Positions 32,737 through 40,315 of a DNA stretch of 43,828 nt are shown piece by piece (position 1 is the stretch's first letter; the number at the start of each line of letters is the position of its first letter). The notes beneath the pieces were generated by a model, which saw only the letters and a list, made by a program, of their open reading frames with translations, did not search any database and had not been told where the DNA came from. Source of the DNA: Nocardioides phosphati (GTDB lineage Bacteria; Actinomycetota; Actinomycetes; Propionibacteriales; Nocardioidaceae); contig NZ_BMNI01000016.1 of the NCBI RefSeq assembly GCF_014646375.1, positions 1-43,828 of the forward strand, given 5' to 3'. The translations under genes and the position numbers were made by a program.

Positions 32737-33018
32737 ATGACGCTGAACATCGACGAAGCCGAGCGCGCCGCACGCGCTCTCCTGGACAACCGCATCACCT
32801 CCGTTCGCGCGCTGGTGGAGAAGCGCACGGCGCTCGACGAGCACCGCGAGCTGCTGGCGACGCTGGAGCGTCAAGACGCCCAGGCGTACGCCGCCGCGCT
32901 GCGCGACGGCTGGACCGCAGACGAGCTGCGAAAGCTCGGCATCGCCGAGCCGGAGAAGGCGGGCAAGCCGCGCCGCAAGGCGGCGCCGAAGTCTGCCACC
33001 GGCGGATCCGCGGGCTGA
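32737..33018 (+). CDS. Small helical protein, first gene after oriT
   Basis: A 93-aa soluble protein. Residues 3-70 are helical with charged heptads (AERAARALLDNRITSVRALVEKRTALDEHRELLATLERQ), followed by a segment like a short HTH (AALRDGWTADELRKLGI) and a Lys-rich tail. It lies on the opposite strand from MobC and would be the first gene to enter a recipient. Such small genes beside oriT are often relaxosome or entry-phase proteins. No family recognised. Confidence 0.65.
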   Translation: MTLNIDEAERAARALLDNRITSVRALVEKRTALDEHRELLATLERQDAQAYAAALRDGWTADELRKLGIAEPEKAGKPRRKAAPKSATGGSAG

Positions 33019-33040
33019 GGTTCTCAGCCCCTCGACCACC

Positions 33041-33176
33041 TGTGGACGATCCGAGCTACAACCGGCTCGGCCTCGCCCACAGGAATGGACGACGGGACCC
33101 CGGGACGGTTGACCACAGCCCGGCCTCTCGAGCCATTCCCGTGCTTCGCACCTGTCCCGGTCCGGGCCGTGGACAC
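33041..33176. other. Cluster of DnaA-box-like 9-mers
   Basis: TGTGGACGA (33041-33049) and TTGACCACA (33109-33117) each match the TTGTCCACA consensus at 8 of 9 on one strand; CGTGGACAC (33168-33176) matches at 7 of 9. The region 33019-33275 has no gene I can support. It could be a vegetative origin or a chance cluster. Confidence 0.3.
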
Positions 33177-33275
33177 CCTCACGGCCGTGGGTGATTGCGG
33201 CTCAAGCAGCCACCGAAGAGCCACCACTCCCCCGCGCTTCGCGCGACCACTTCAACTGCACGGCTTTGCCGGGCT

Positions 33276-33316
33276 GCGCCCTCCGGGCGCGAGGGTCGGA
33301 CCGTTCGGTCCGGCCC
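33276..33316 (+). terminator. Terminator-like hairpins upstream of element D
   Basis: GCGCCC/GGGCGC (33276-33281, 33285-33290) is followed by an 11-bp stem with one G-T pair (33293-33303, 33306-33316) and then TTCTTGCTTCTG. It sits 16 nt before the structured element, as do hairpins beside the other copies, and would block read-through into the SSB1 leader. Confidence 0.6.
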
Positions 33317-33332
33317 TTCTTGCTTCTGTCTT

Positions 33333-33454
33333 CCTGCTCCCGACGCCGCCCATTCTGATACGGCCAGCTGCGCGCGCAAGGGCAAGACATGTCGCCTCCG
33401 GCGACCCTTGCACTGCTTCGCCGGCCGCATGGGCGGCAGTTGTTCGGGAGCAGG
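33333..33454 (+). promoter_or_regulatory. Structured leading-region element, copy D (before SSB1)
   Basis: A 122-bp interrupted hairpin. Outer stem 33333-33343/33444-33454 (11 bp), second stem 33345-33353/33429-33437 (9 bp), inner stem 33376-33382/33405-33411 (7 bp), apical hairpin 33391-33396/33400-33405 (6 bp; one base shared with the inner stem). The bulge before the apical hairpin reads CAAGACATG, and the 3' arm begins GCAGTTGTT. Orientation is by these asymmetric parts and matches the SSB1 gene, whose ATG is 95 nt downstream. Confidence 0.8.
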
Positions 33455-33549
33455 GGGACGAGTGGCCCACCTTCCACTGGGGTCACCACGCCTCTCCCGG
33501 ATCGACCGATCACCAGACGGTCGACAACTCCGCGAAGAGAGGCACCACC

Positions 33550-33930
33550 ATGAACCTGATCCTGACCGCATTCGAGGGCCAGCTGGCCGCCGAGCCCGTC
33601 CTCGAGGAGACCGCCAACGGCACCCCGGTCTGCACCGCCACGGTGCTCATCAACCGCCGCAAGAAGCAGGGCACCGAGTGGGTCGATGCTGAGCCGACCC
33701 GCCGCAGCATCAAGGCCTGGCGCGGCACGGCGAGCAAGCTCGCAACGCTGAAGAAGGGAACGACGGTCGTCGTCATCGGCAACGTCGAGACCGAGGCATG
33801 GGTCGACGACGCCGGCACCAAGCACTGGCGCGAGACGGTCACCGTCGAGTCGATCGGTCGCGGGCTGCTGCTGCCCCGCGACGACCAGGGCGAGCACATC
33901 ACCATGGGTGCCGCCAACGGCACCGAGTGA
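33550..33930 (+). CDS. ssb: Single-stranded DNA-binding protein 1
   Basis: A 126-aa OB-fold SSB: MNLILTAFEGQLAAEPVL, then TATVLINRRKK, RRSIKAWRGTASKLATLKKGTTVVVIGNV, WRETVTVES. It lacks the long acidic C-terminal tail of chromosomal SSBs, so it may coat DNA without recruiting host repair enzymes. It should protect incoming or replicating single strands. It lies directly downstream of element D and is convergent with the zeta-toxin gene (9-nt gap between stops). A second SSB at 37859 is clearly divergent in sequence. Confidence 0.85.
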   Translation: MNLILTAFEGQLAAEPVLEETANGTPVCTATVLINRRKKQGTEWVDAEPTRRSIKAWRGTASKLATLKKGTTVVVIGNVETEAWVDDAGTKHWRETVTVESIGRGLLLPRDDQGEHITMGAANGTE

Positions 33931-33939
33931 TCCCAGGCG

Positions 33940-34998
33940 TCAGTCGCCGAGCCCCGGGCCGTCAGGCTCGGGGCCGCGGCGGCCCGGCCCGCGGGGGAAG
34001 GCCTGCGACTGGCTGCGCTGCACCTCAGCGAGCCTGCGGTCGAGCAAGGCCTTGCCCGGGCCGGCGCGCAGCATGTCGCACTCGACGATCGGCGTCGGGT
34101 ACGGGCTCTCGGCAGTGACCATGTCGGAGGTGACGCGGTGCAGCTGGTACCCCACGACAGCCGGGCACTCCTGGGCGAGCCGGCGCGCGACACCCTCCGA
34201 AAGCGCGGCTCCACCGGGACCGGTGAACACCTCCCGGGCGTACTCACTCGGCACCCACCGGCCGCCCAGCTGGTCCTGGCCTCCGGCCAGCGCCGCCTCA
34301 TAGGAGTCACGCCACCGTTCGCGGATCCGGTCCTCCGAAACGTCGAAGGGAACCTCGACGTCGATGACGCGAACGCTGTAGCCGGCCGCGGCGAGATCGG
34401 CGCCCATCTTCAAGGCACTCGCCTCGTTGCTCAAGACGGTGTCGATCACCAGGTTGAGGCCTGTGCCGGGTGAGTCGGGGTCGGCGGCCGCGACGATCTG
34501 GTCGCGTGCCTTGCGCGCGAGGAGCGATGACTCCTCGTGGACCAGTGCCGCGAGCTCGAGGGGGAAGAACCGCTCTCCCCCGGCCTCGAGGTCCTTGACC
34601 GCCTGAGGCTTGATCCAGCCCTCAAAGCTGCCGTCCGCCTCGGCCCGCGCCAACAGGGCTTCCTTGAAGTCGTCGGCGTCGATGCGGACGAACTTGGCCA
34701 GGCCGTCCTCGCCGAGTTGCTTCTTCAACGTCGTGGTCTTGCCGGCTCCGGGTGGGCCGGCCAGCACGATCGCCCGGCCTTGCGCCTGGGCGCCGGAGTG
34801 CTTGGCCAAGGCCTCAGTGATCAACTCGCGGTGAAGCCGGCGGCGCGCACCGCGCGCGATCAGTTCGCCGTCAGCGTTGCGGCCGAACCACTCCGGGTTG
34901 TTCACCGTCGCCGTCGCGGCGTCCGGGCCAAGTGCCTGTCCGGGCTTGGAGAGGGCGCGCACCAAGTCCATGTGCCGCCCGATGTCGGGAGAACTCAC
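33940..34998 (-). CDS. Zeta-type toxin kinase
   Basis: A 352-aa protein with Walker A GPPGAGKTT at 81-89 and RIDADDFKEAL at about 105-115, as in zeta toxins that phosphorylate UDP-N-acetylglucosamine or related sugars. An 80-residue N-terminal extension and a Pro/Gly-rich C-terminus (RGPGRRGPEPDGPG) are additional. The GTG start overlaps the upstream gene's stop (GTGA), tying it to the HTH protein. It would act in post-segregational killing, or as a kinase with another role in the recipient. No epsilon-type antitoxin is visible. Confidence 0.85.
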   Translation of the reverse strand: MSSPDIGRHMDLVRALSKPGQALGPDAATATVNNPEWFGRNADGELIARGARRRLHRELITEALAKHSGAQAQGRAIVLAGPPGAGKTTTLKKQLGEDGLAKFVRIDADDFKEALLARAEADGSFEGWIKPQAVKDLEAGGERFFPLELAALVHEESSLLARKARDQIVAAADPDSPGTGLNLVIDTVLSNEASALKMGADLAAAGYSVRVIDVEVPFDVSEDRIRERWRDSYEAALAGGQDQLGGRWVPSEYAREVFTGPGGAALSEGVARRLAQECPAVVGYQLHRVTSDMVTAESPYPTPIVECDMLRAGPGKALLDRRLAEVQRSQSQAFPRGPGRRGPEPDGPGLGD

Positions 34999-35450
34999 GC
35001 GCCGGGCACCGGCCCGATCAGCTTCTCCACGATCTCGTCGTACACGTCTTCCTCGATCAGGCCCTCATCAGCCGCCCGCTCGACCTCGCCGAAGTTGCCC
35101 GGCTCGTCAGCCGCAAGCCAGTCGACCCCGTCAGTCGCGCCGCGCTTGCCGTAGGTCCAGCGAGTCAGCTCGTCGACCAGCTGCGCGCGGTCCAGGTCGC
35201 CAGCGGCGTAGCGCTGGCAGATCTCGGTGGGGGTAGCCCCGGAGAAGCCCTCCCGGACCGGCGGGACCTTCTCCGCGGTCTTCAGCGCCGAGGAAAGTGA
35301 GGGCTGCGTGATGCCCGCGGCGCGCGCGACCAGGCGCTGCGAGAACAGCCTGTCGGCCGCGACCAGGGCGCGGCGGTAGTCGAGCTCGTCGACCGTCTTG
35401 CGCGAGCGCGCCTTGACTACCGCCCGCAGCTCCTCGGGGATCTGGGTCAT
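34995..35450 (-). CDS. HTH-containing partner of the zeta toxin, probable antitoxin
   Basis: A 151-aa protein. Residues about 35-60 form an HTH (RLFSQRLVARAAGITQPSLSSALKTA). The C-terminal half is acidic (DEPGNFGEVERAADEGLIEEDVYDEIVEKLIG). This combination of DNA-binding head and acidic tail, encoded just upstream of and overlapping the toxin, fits an autoregulating antitoxin rather than the classical epsilon protein. ATG 35450 has GAGGTG upstream. The promoter region holds an ATAGA/TCTAT palindrome. Confidence 0.7.
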   Translation of the reverse strand: MTQIPEELRAVVKARSRKTVDELDYRRALVAADRLFSQRLVARAAGITQPSLSSALKTAEKVPPVREGFSGATPTEICQRYAAGDLDRAQLVDELTRWTYGKRGATDGVDWLAADEPGNFGEVERAADEGLIEEDVYDEIVEKLIGPVPGA

Positions 35451-35470
35451 GGACACCTCGACCACCTCCT

Positions 35471-35484
35471 ATAGAGGATTCTAT
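35471..35484 (-). promoter_or_regulatory. Operator palindrome and -10 box of the toxin locus
   Basis: ATAGA-GGAT-TCTAT lies about 20 nt before the HTH gene. Read on the minus strand it overlaps a TAGAAT-type -10 box in an AT-rich patch, so a bound HTH protein would block transcription. The rest of 35485-35709 has no recognised gene; it contains GC-rich repeats around CCGGATC. Confidence 0.5.
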
Positions 35485-35709
35485 CAATCTCCGTTTTCGA
35501 ACGCCAGAGATTGTCGAGATGCAGCGAAAAGGAGGTGACCGAACGTTCGCCTCAAGAACGCTGGTTCAGCAGGCATTGGTGAGCAGTGCGGCCCGCCCAG
35601 CTTCCTGACGTTTGTGGCGTGGCCTGCGGCGGCCGCTTGTACACCTCCGGATCCGTCGGAGATCTCCGGATCTTCGGGCGATCCGACGTCGCGGCAGCGG
35701 GGTTGAAAC

Positions 35710-35715
35710 TAGCCT
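35710..35715 (+). promoter_or_regulatory. -10-like box of a probable leaderless mRNA
   Basis: TAGCCT ends 6 nt before the GTG start at 35722, and no ribosome site is present, the arrangement of leaderless actinobacterial transcripts. A TACCGT with 7-nt spacing occurs in the same way before 41168. Confidence 0.35.
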
Positions 35716-35721
35716 CACCCT

Positions 35722-36567
35722 GTGACCGTCGTTGCAATCTCTGCCGGTAATGAACACTGTCTCGCCCTCATGGAAGGCGGGACGGTGGTCGCTTGGGGCA
35801 GCAACACGCATAATCAACTCGCCGTACCAGATGGGCTCACTGATGTTGTCGCGATCGCCGCAGGCGGCTATTACAACCTCGCGCTCAAGCGGGACGGAAC
35901 GGTCGCGGCGTGGGGCAGTGAGCCATGGGGCTTGACGTGGACCCCCGAGGGGCTGGCAGGCGTCATCGCGATCGCGGCCGGGGCGACGAGTTTTGCGTTG
36001 GCCCTGAAGGAGAACGGCTCAATTGTCGCGTGGGGCAATAACCACTCCGGCGAATCCAGTGTGCCGATGCCAACACGCCCTGAGGGCTTCCGTGCGATCG
36101 CCGCGGGCTCCACGAACGGCCTGGCGGTCACGGGGTATGGCGATGTCGCTGCCTGGGGAATGTACGGCCGCACCCCAGCCGCCGGACTGGTTCCGGAGCA
36201 GGTGCGGCTCGGCTGTGCCGCCATCGCCGCCGGGGGCGAGCATGCGCTCGGCCTCACGCAAAGGGGAGTGTTCGCGTGGGGAAACGCCAGGAACAAGTTC
36301 GGCGTGCTGGATGTGCCAGATGGCCTGGAGGGCGCGCTGGCGATCTCGGCCGCCGACTTTCACAATGTGGCGCTCCGAAACGACGGCACAGTCGCGGTCT
36401 GGGGATGCAACGACGCCATGGGGTCGCTCGCAGTGCCTGACGGGCTGGCGGACGTCGTTGCAATCTCAGCCGGAACATACGTGGGGCTGGCCCTTCGGGA
36501 CGACGGAACGGTGGTCAGCTGGGGCAGCGCGCGTGCAGAAGTCCCGCCCGAACTCTCGCGTGGGTGA
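35722..36567 (+). CDS. RCC1-like seven-bladed propeller protein
   Basis: A 281-aa protein made entirely of seven repeats of about 39 residues, each of the form AIAAG-x5-LAL-x2-DGTV-hAWG. This gives a full seven-bladed propeller of the RCC1/BLIP-II type. There is no signal peptide or other domain, so it is predicted to be cytosolic. The start is GTG without a ribosome site and is possibly leaderless. RCC1-like propellers bind proteins or nucleic acid; BLIP-II-type ones inhibit enzymes. Lying in the leading region, it is a candidate inhibitor of a host protein. Confidence 0.75.
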   Translation: MTVVAISAGNEHCLALMEGGTVVAWGSNTHNQLAVPDGLTDVVAIAAGGYYNLALKRDGTVAAWGSEPWGLTWTPEGLAGVIAIAAGATSFALALKENGSIVAWGNNHSGESSVPMPTRPEGFRAIAAGSTNGLAVTGYGDVAAWGMYGRTPAAGLVPEQVRLGCAAIAAGGEHALGLTQRGVFAWGNARNKFGVLDVPDGLEGALAISAADFHNVALRNDGTVAVWGCNDAMGSLAVPDGLADVVAISAGTYVGLALRDDGTVVSWGSARAEVPPELSRG

Positions 36568-36627
36568 GGCAGAGCCCAAGCTTCACCCGATCTGACACCC
36601 GTTTGCCTCGATAGCCATCCCCACAAT

Positions 36628-36996
36628 TCACTCTGTGCCGTCGCTGATGATGTGCGAGACGGCGTTGAAGGCGATGTCGAGCCGCTTGTGCAGATCGACC
36701 CCGACGTCGCGGACCTCCTCGAGCTGATACCGGGCGACGTCGATCGCCATCCGCGGATCGGTCTCCTCGGTCATCCCGTCCATGGCCAGGTTCTGTTCCT
36801 GCGCGGCCTGCTCGAGGATCCGCCCCAGCTGCGCTGACGCTTGCGGCAGCGCAGCCGCCAGCTCGGCGAGGTTGGCTAGGGCGTCGGCAACGGTGGCGGG
36901 CGTCATGGCTGGCAAGGCGGTGGTGCGCCGGCACAGCTCACGGACTGCCTCGGCCGCGGCGCGGGTCTGGCTGAGGGTCTCGTCGCTCTCGGTCAT
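36628..36996 (-). CDS. Hypothetical helical protein
   Basis: A 122-aa protein predicted to be almost all helical (TRAAAEAVRELCRRTTALPAM, VADALANLAELAAALPQASAQLGRILEQAAQEQN, VARYQLEEVRDVGVDLHKRL). No family recognised. AAGGGGACCC precedes ATG 36996. It is the last minus-strand gene in the stretch after SSB2 and the GNAT-like protein, though about 175 nt separate it from them. That gap shows no element copy. Confidence 0.6.
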   Translation of the reverse strand: MTESDETLSQTRAAAEAVRELCRRTTALPAMTPATVADALANLAELAAALPQASAQLGRILEQAAQEQNLAMDGMTEETDPRMAIDVARYQLEEVRDVGVDLHKRLDIAFNAVSHIISDGTE

Positions 36997-37170
36997 GGGT
37001 CCCCTTGGGGTATGGGTCGTGTCGGTCACGACGAGGACGCTCCTTGGTTGGTCCAGTACGGCGCTGGATCTGACTCTGCCGTAGGACATCGGCACGTGCA
37101 GGCGCGTTGGATCATCGGCACGGACTGATTGGCACAGTCGGACGGTGTGTGTGCGCCGGCCGCGCACGGT

Positions 37171-37770
37171 TCACAGACGCTCACGCTCACCCTCCATCTC
37201 GGTCGGGGTGGGTCGTGGCTTGGTCGCGAGCCGGATCAGGAAGCCGGCCGTGCGGCCGTCGTCGACGCACCCCTTGGCGCGGTAGAGCTGCGCCCGGGAC
37301 GGCGTGGCGGTCAGGGTGACCCGCCCGCCGGCCTCGTGGACGTTCTCGCGGATCCACTCCCCCAGTTGGGGGCCGACACCGCGGTGCTTGGGCCAGGCGC
37401 CGGCTCCGGCCGCCTGGACGTCGCCGGGGAGCGCTCCGCGCCGTGGGTCGGGTCGCAGGATCGTGGCGGCGCGGCCGCGGTCGGTCTCGAGGTAGGCCAG
37501 CTGCGTGGTGCGCGAGCGAGGGGTGAAGTAGGTGACGCCGGCCGTGGCCAGTGCGTAGCCGCAGATCACGGTGAGCGCGACCGCGAGGGCTGCCAGCGCT
37601 GCTTGTGTCAGCGTCATGAAGAGCAGGAGTGCGGCGCCGTAGATGATGGCGACCGTGCCTGCCAGCCACCACGTGGCGGGGGCGGTCGCGAAGGCGATCG
37701 CGACGGTCAGCGCTGCGCGCCGGCGGGCAGGACGGTCGCTGCGGTCAAGGATGCGGGGCGTGGTGCTCAT
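37171..37770 (-). CDS. Membrane-anchored GNAT-like protein
   Basis: A 199-aa protein with two N-terminal membrane helices (about 22-45 and 48-72). The soluble part has a GNAT-like core: HRGVGPQLGEWIRENVHEAGG (resembling the acetyl-CoA loop), VTLTATPSRAQLYRAKGC (resembling the late strand and the Tyr-containing motif). It is not a perfect match and may be inactive. GGGAGACACC precedes the ATG. It is probably co-transcribed with SSB2 and the 73-aa gene from element C. Role unknown. Confidence 0.6.
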   Translation of the reverse strand: MSTTPRILDRSDRPARRRAALTVAIAFATAPATWWLAGTVAIIYGAALLLFMTLTQAALAALAVALTVICGYALATAGVTYFTPRSRTTQLAYLETDRGRAATILRPDPRRGALPGDVQAAGAGAWPKHRGVGPQLGEWIRENVHEAGGRVTLTATPSRAQLYRAKGCVDDGRTAGFLIRLATKPRPTPTEMEGERERL

Positions 37771-37858
37771 GGTGTCTCCCGAGAGGTGTCGACATTTGCG
37801 ATTGTGCGGGAGACGGGGCCGGTCTCGCTGGACCTGCCCCGCCTCCTGTGGATGAACC

Positions 37859-38302
37859 TCACTCGCTGCCGACCGGGACAGCCCACGGGTCACCGCCGAT
37901 GGCGGCCTGGGCGTCGTCGATGCTGGCGCTGTGGCTACGGGTCACCTTGGTGGCCTTGACGGTGGCCCTCTTGGTGGAGAGTCCGACGTCGCCGAACCGC
38001 TCGGAGATGGTGACGACGTCCTTGGTGCGCTTCTCGCCGTCCTTCTCCCAGGACTCGGTCTCGACGAGGCCGTGGACGAGGACGCGGTCGCCGCGGCCGG
38101 CGCTCTCGGCGAGGTTCTCGGCCTGCTGTCCCCAGACCTTCACGTTGTGCGCGGTGGGGTCGGCGTCGTGCCAGTCGCCGGCGGCGTTCTTGGCGCGGCG
38201 GTTGACCAGGGCCCGGAACTCCAGGACGGCCGTGCCGGAGGGGGTGAAGCGGAGCTCGGGGTCCGCGACGAGGTTGCCGGAGAAGGTGATGACAGTGCTC
38301 AT
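37859..38302 (-). CDS. ssb: Single-stranded DNA-binding protein 2
   Basis: A 147-aa OB-fold SSB: STVITFSGNLVADPELRFTPSGTAVLEFRALVNRR, then HNVKVWGQQAENLAESAGRGDRVLVHGLVETESWEKDGEKRTK. It is closer to chromosomal SSBs than SSB1. The C-terminus (GGDPWAVPVGSE) lacks the canonical acidic DDDIPF tip. AAGGAGC precedes ATG 38302. It follows a 73-aa gene that starts shortly after element C, so both SSBs in this region are expressed from such elements. Confidence 0.85.
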   Translation of the reverse strand: MSTVITFSGNLVADPELRFTPSGTAVLEFRALVNRRAKNAAGDWHDADPTAHNVKVWGQQAENLAESAGRGDRVLVHGLVETESWEKDGEKRTKDVVTISERFGDVGLSTKRATVKATKVTRSHSASIDDAQAAIGGDPWAVPVGSE

Positions 38303-38342
38303 GATGTTGCTCCTTGTGGTGGGTGGTGCCGCTTGATGGATG

Positions 38343-38564
38343 TCAGGCGGTCTCGGCGGGGATCTCGCCGTAGACGTTGAGGACGATGGACTCCAGGGCG
38401 AAGACGGCGTCCTCGACCTCCCATCGGCTGCTGCTGTTGTGCGCAATGTTCAGCTGGTCGCGTGCTGCTCCGAGCTGCGCCCGGGTCGTGTCCGGGTGCT
38501 CCTCGAGGTGGGCCAGTGCCTGCTTGCCTCGGGTGATCGCTGCGAGCCGCTCCTTGACGGTCAT
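38343..38564 (-). CDS. Small helical protein in the SSB2 operon
   Basis: A 73-aa soluble protein predicted to be mostly helical: MTVKERLAAITRGKQALAHL, then TTRAQLGAARDQLNIAHNSSSR, VEDAVFALESIVLNVYGEIP. No family recognised. It is the first gene after element C (about 40 nt from the element end, AGGAGAGG as the ribosome site) and the first of an operon with SSB2. Confidence 0.7.
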   Translation of the reverse strand: MTVKERLAAITRGKQALAHLEEHPDTTRAQLGAARDQLNIAHNSSSRWEVEDAVFALESIVLNVYGEIPAETA

Positions 38565-38602
38565 GACGGCCTCTCCTCTCGCTCGGTTGGACCTCTCGGG
38601 CC

Positions 38603-38730
38603 CCTTGCTCCCAACAACTGCGCCGAATCGGGCCGCGCCGACCGACCAAGGCTCGTCAGCGCAGCGACGACATGTCTGGCCTTGGGAAGTGGAGGTGAGG
38701 TCTAGAAAGATCGGCGTGTTGGGAGCAAGG
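38603..38730 (-). promoter_or_regulatory. Structured leading-region element, copy C (before the SSB2 operon)
   Basis: 128 bp. Outer stem 38603-38616/38717-38730 (14 bp perfect), second stem 38621-38626/38711-38716, inner stem 38646-38652/38679-38685, apical hairpin 38653-38657/38666-38670. On the gene strand the bulge reads CAGACATG and the 3' arm GCAGTTGTTGGGAGCA. A GC hairpin (GCCGGC/GCCGGC near 38755-38770) precedes it. Inner-stem bases differ from copies A and B but still pair. Confidence 0.8.
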
Positions 38731-38863
38731 AACCGCTCGCTTGATCCGGCAACCGCCGGCTTCAGCCGGCGACCTTTTGCCGCGCCCTCCGTGGCGCGCG
38801 CCAGGCCCCGGCAAGGCACCAACGGAATTGATTTCCAGGTACAGCGGCTCAGCGTGCGGCAGC

Positions 38864-39277
38864 ATGGACGGCGTGAAGCTCTTCGCCGCGTCCTTGTTCG
38901 GCGTCATCGTGTTGACCGGCGGCTGCGCCGGCGACAACTCGGCTGTGGACGCTGGCGTCAGTGCGCAGCGGTCGCCGACTGTGAATCCGGCCGAGTACAG
39001 CGAGCAGGTGCGCCAGAACTACGCACAAAGCTGCGAGGCCGCGATCCGCGCGCCGTCGACGTCCTCCACCCCGTACGGCAACGGCAAGCTTTCCCGCCTG
39101 TTTGGCTCGGCCACCCCAGCCTCCGCGTCCATGAGTCCGGCATGCCAGTGCCCGTGGGACTGGATAACCACGCACGTCCCCTTCCGTGACTTCGTGAAGT
39201 GGGATGTCGCGGTTCGATCGGGGACATCGACTGAGGTTCCCGAGTGGGTCGTCGATGCTCAGGTGGCTTGCAGCTGA
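38864..39277 (+). CDS. Small lipoprotein
   Basis: A 137-aa protein with a hydrophobic N-terminus and lipobox LTGGC (Cys 21). The mature part has three spaced Cys (YAQSCEAAI, ACQCPWDWI) and ends QVACS, suggesting one or two disulfides. This spacing is common in small actinobacterial lipoproteins. Start chosen at ATG 38864, which gives a normal signal peptide. It is divergent from the SSB2 operon, behind element C. Function unknown. Confidence 0.65.
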   Translation: MDGVKLFAASLFGVIVLTGGCAGDNSAVDAGVSAQRSPTVNPAEYSEQVRQNYAQSCEAAIRAPSTSSTPYGNGKLSRLFGSATPASASMSPACQCPWDWITTHVPFRDFVKWDVAVRSGTSTEVPEWVVDAQVACS

Positions 39278-39411
39278 CCGCGACGAGTCCCGCTCCCGGA
39301 TATGGGGTCGCGGGGACGGCCCGCCGCGGCGTCGCCTCGTTCGTGTCGGGTCGTGCTGGCAGTCTGGGCCAGCAGGGTCTCGGGAGCCACACCACAAAGG
39401 GGAAGTGAAGG

Positions 39412-40203
39412 ATGAGCCACCGGCGGATCGGGGACCCTGACTACGTCTGGCGTGAGTACCGCAGCGAGAGCGCGATGCACTGGCGACTCTGCGAATCGTG
39501 CATGTCGGAATACGACGCGCCCACTCCCGACTCAACGGCCGGCTTTGGCTGCGAGGCATGTGTGGGTGTGGCCGACGAACACGATCACCCGGAACGCCTG
39601 ACGGATCTTCCGACCGAGAGGGTCCCCCGCGCACACGTCTACGCCGCGGAAGCAGAGCACGCGTGGTTCGCCTTCCTCGTTCTCCGCTACGGCCTGCTCC
39701 AGGAATGCGCGCACGCAAGTGGCTCCCAGCGGCTGGCCGTGGACGGCGATCGCTGCGACATCTGCACGAACACGTTTGAGCGTGACACCGTTGTCTTCCT
39801 CCGGGAGACCTTCAAGTCGGAGGAATGGGCCGAATCCGCTGACCAACTGCGCCGCAGGGTCGATGAGTACGCCGCATGGTGGTCCAGCGACGAGGCCATC
39901 AACGCCCGCGTGCGTGCAGAGCTCCGCGAGGAGCGGGACGCGGAGGAGCGCGCGTTTTGGAAGATCACGTCCGAGGACGTGGATGCCAGGGTTCTGTGCT
40001 GGCCTTGGAACGATGACGACCCGCACGCGCCCTACCAAGTGAAGACGTACTTCGACCTCTGCCCCGAAGCTCCTCCGTCGGTCCGCTGCTACTACGTGAA
40101 GGAGCACGCCGAGGAGGATGCGGCATTGGACCCCGGGTGGTCCTACTTCGTCGACGTTGACGCCGATCGCGCAGAAATGGACCGGCTTCGCGGCCAGCCC
40201 TAG
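39412..40203 (+). CDS. Hypothetical Cys-rich, probably zinc-binding protein
   Basis: A 263-aa cytosolic protein with CESC and CEAC pairs (about residues 27-30 and 47-50) and a later CDIC, so one or two zinc ribbons are likely. The middle is a long charged helical stretch (SADQLRRRVDEYAAWW, RVRAELREERDAEERAF), and the end is acidic. GAAGTGAAGG precedes the ATG. It stands alone between terminators on the plus strand. No family recognised. Confidence 0.65.
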   Translation: MSHRRIGDPDYVWREYRSESAMHWRLCESCMSEYDAPTPDSTAGFGCEACVGVADEHDHPERLTDLPTERVPRAHVYAAEAEHAWFAFLVLRYGLLQECAHASGSQRLAVDGDRCDICTNTFERDTVVFLRETFKSEEWAESADQLRRRVDEYAAWWSSDEAINARVRAELREERDAEERAFWKITSEDVDARVLCWPWNDDDPHAPYQVKTYFDLCPEAPPSVRCYYVKEHAEEDAALDPGWSYFVDVDADRAEMDRLRGQP

Positions 40204-40283
40204 GCCCGGGCCCACAGGGCTGGCGCGCCAGGTCGCCGGGCGGGCTCGCAGGGCGCAACGAGCTCGTCCCGTTCCGGTGGGGT

Positions 40284-40308
40284 CCGGGGAGGGCTGGGCC
40301 CTCCCCGG
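40284..40308 (-). terminator. Terminator of the element-B gene
   Basis: 10-bp stem 40284-40293/40299-40308 just past the stop at 40316. The sequence GGTGGGGTCCGGGGAGGGCT is shared with the terminator of the element-A operon at 41425, so whole cassettes appear to be duplicated. Confidence 0.7.
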
Positions 40309-40315
40309 CGCGCGG

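Noticed and set aside
39300..39411. Search for another element copy before the 39412 gene
   Set aside because: The 112-bp gap lacks the GCAGTTGTT arm, the CATG bulge and the outer arms.
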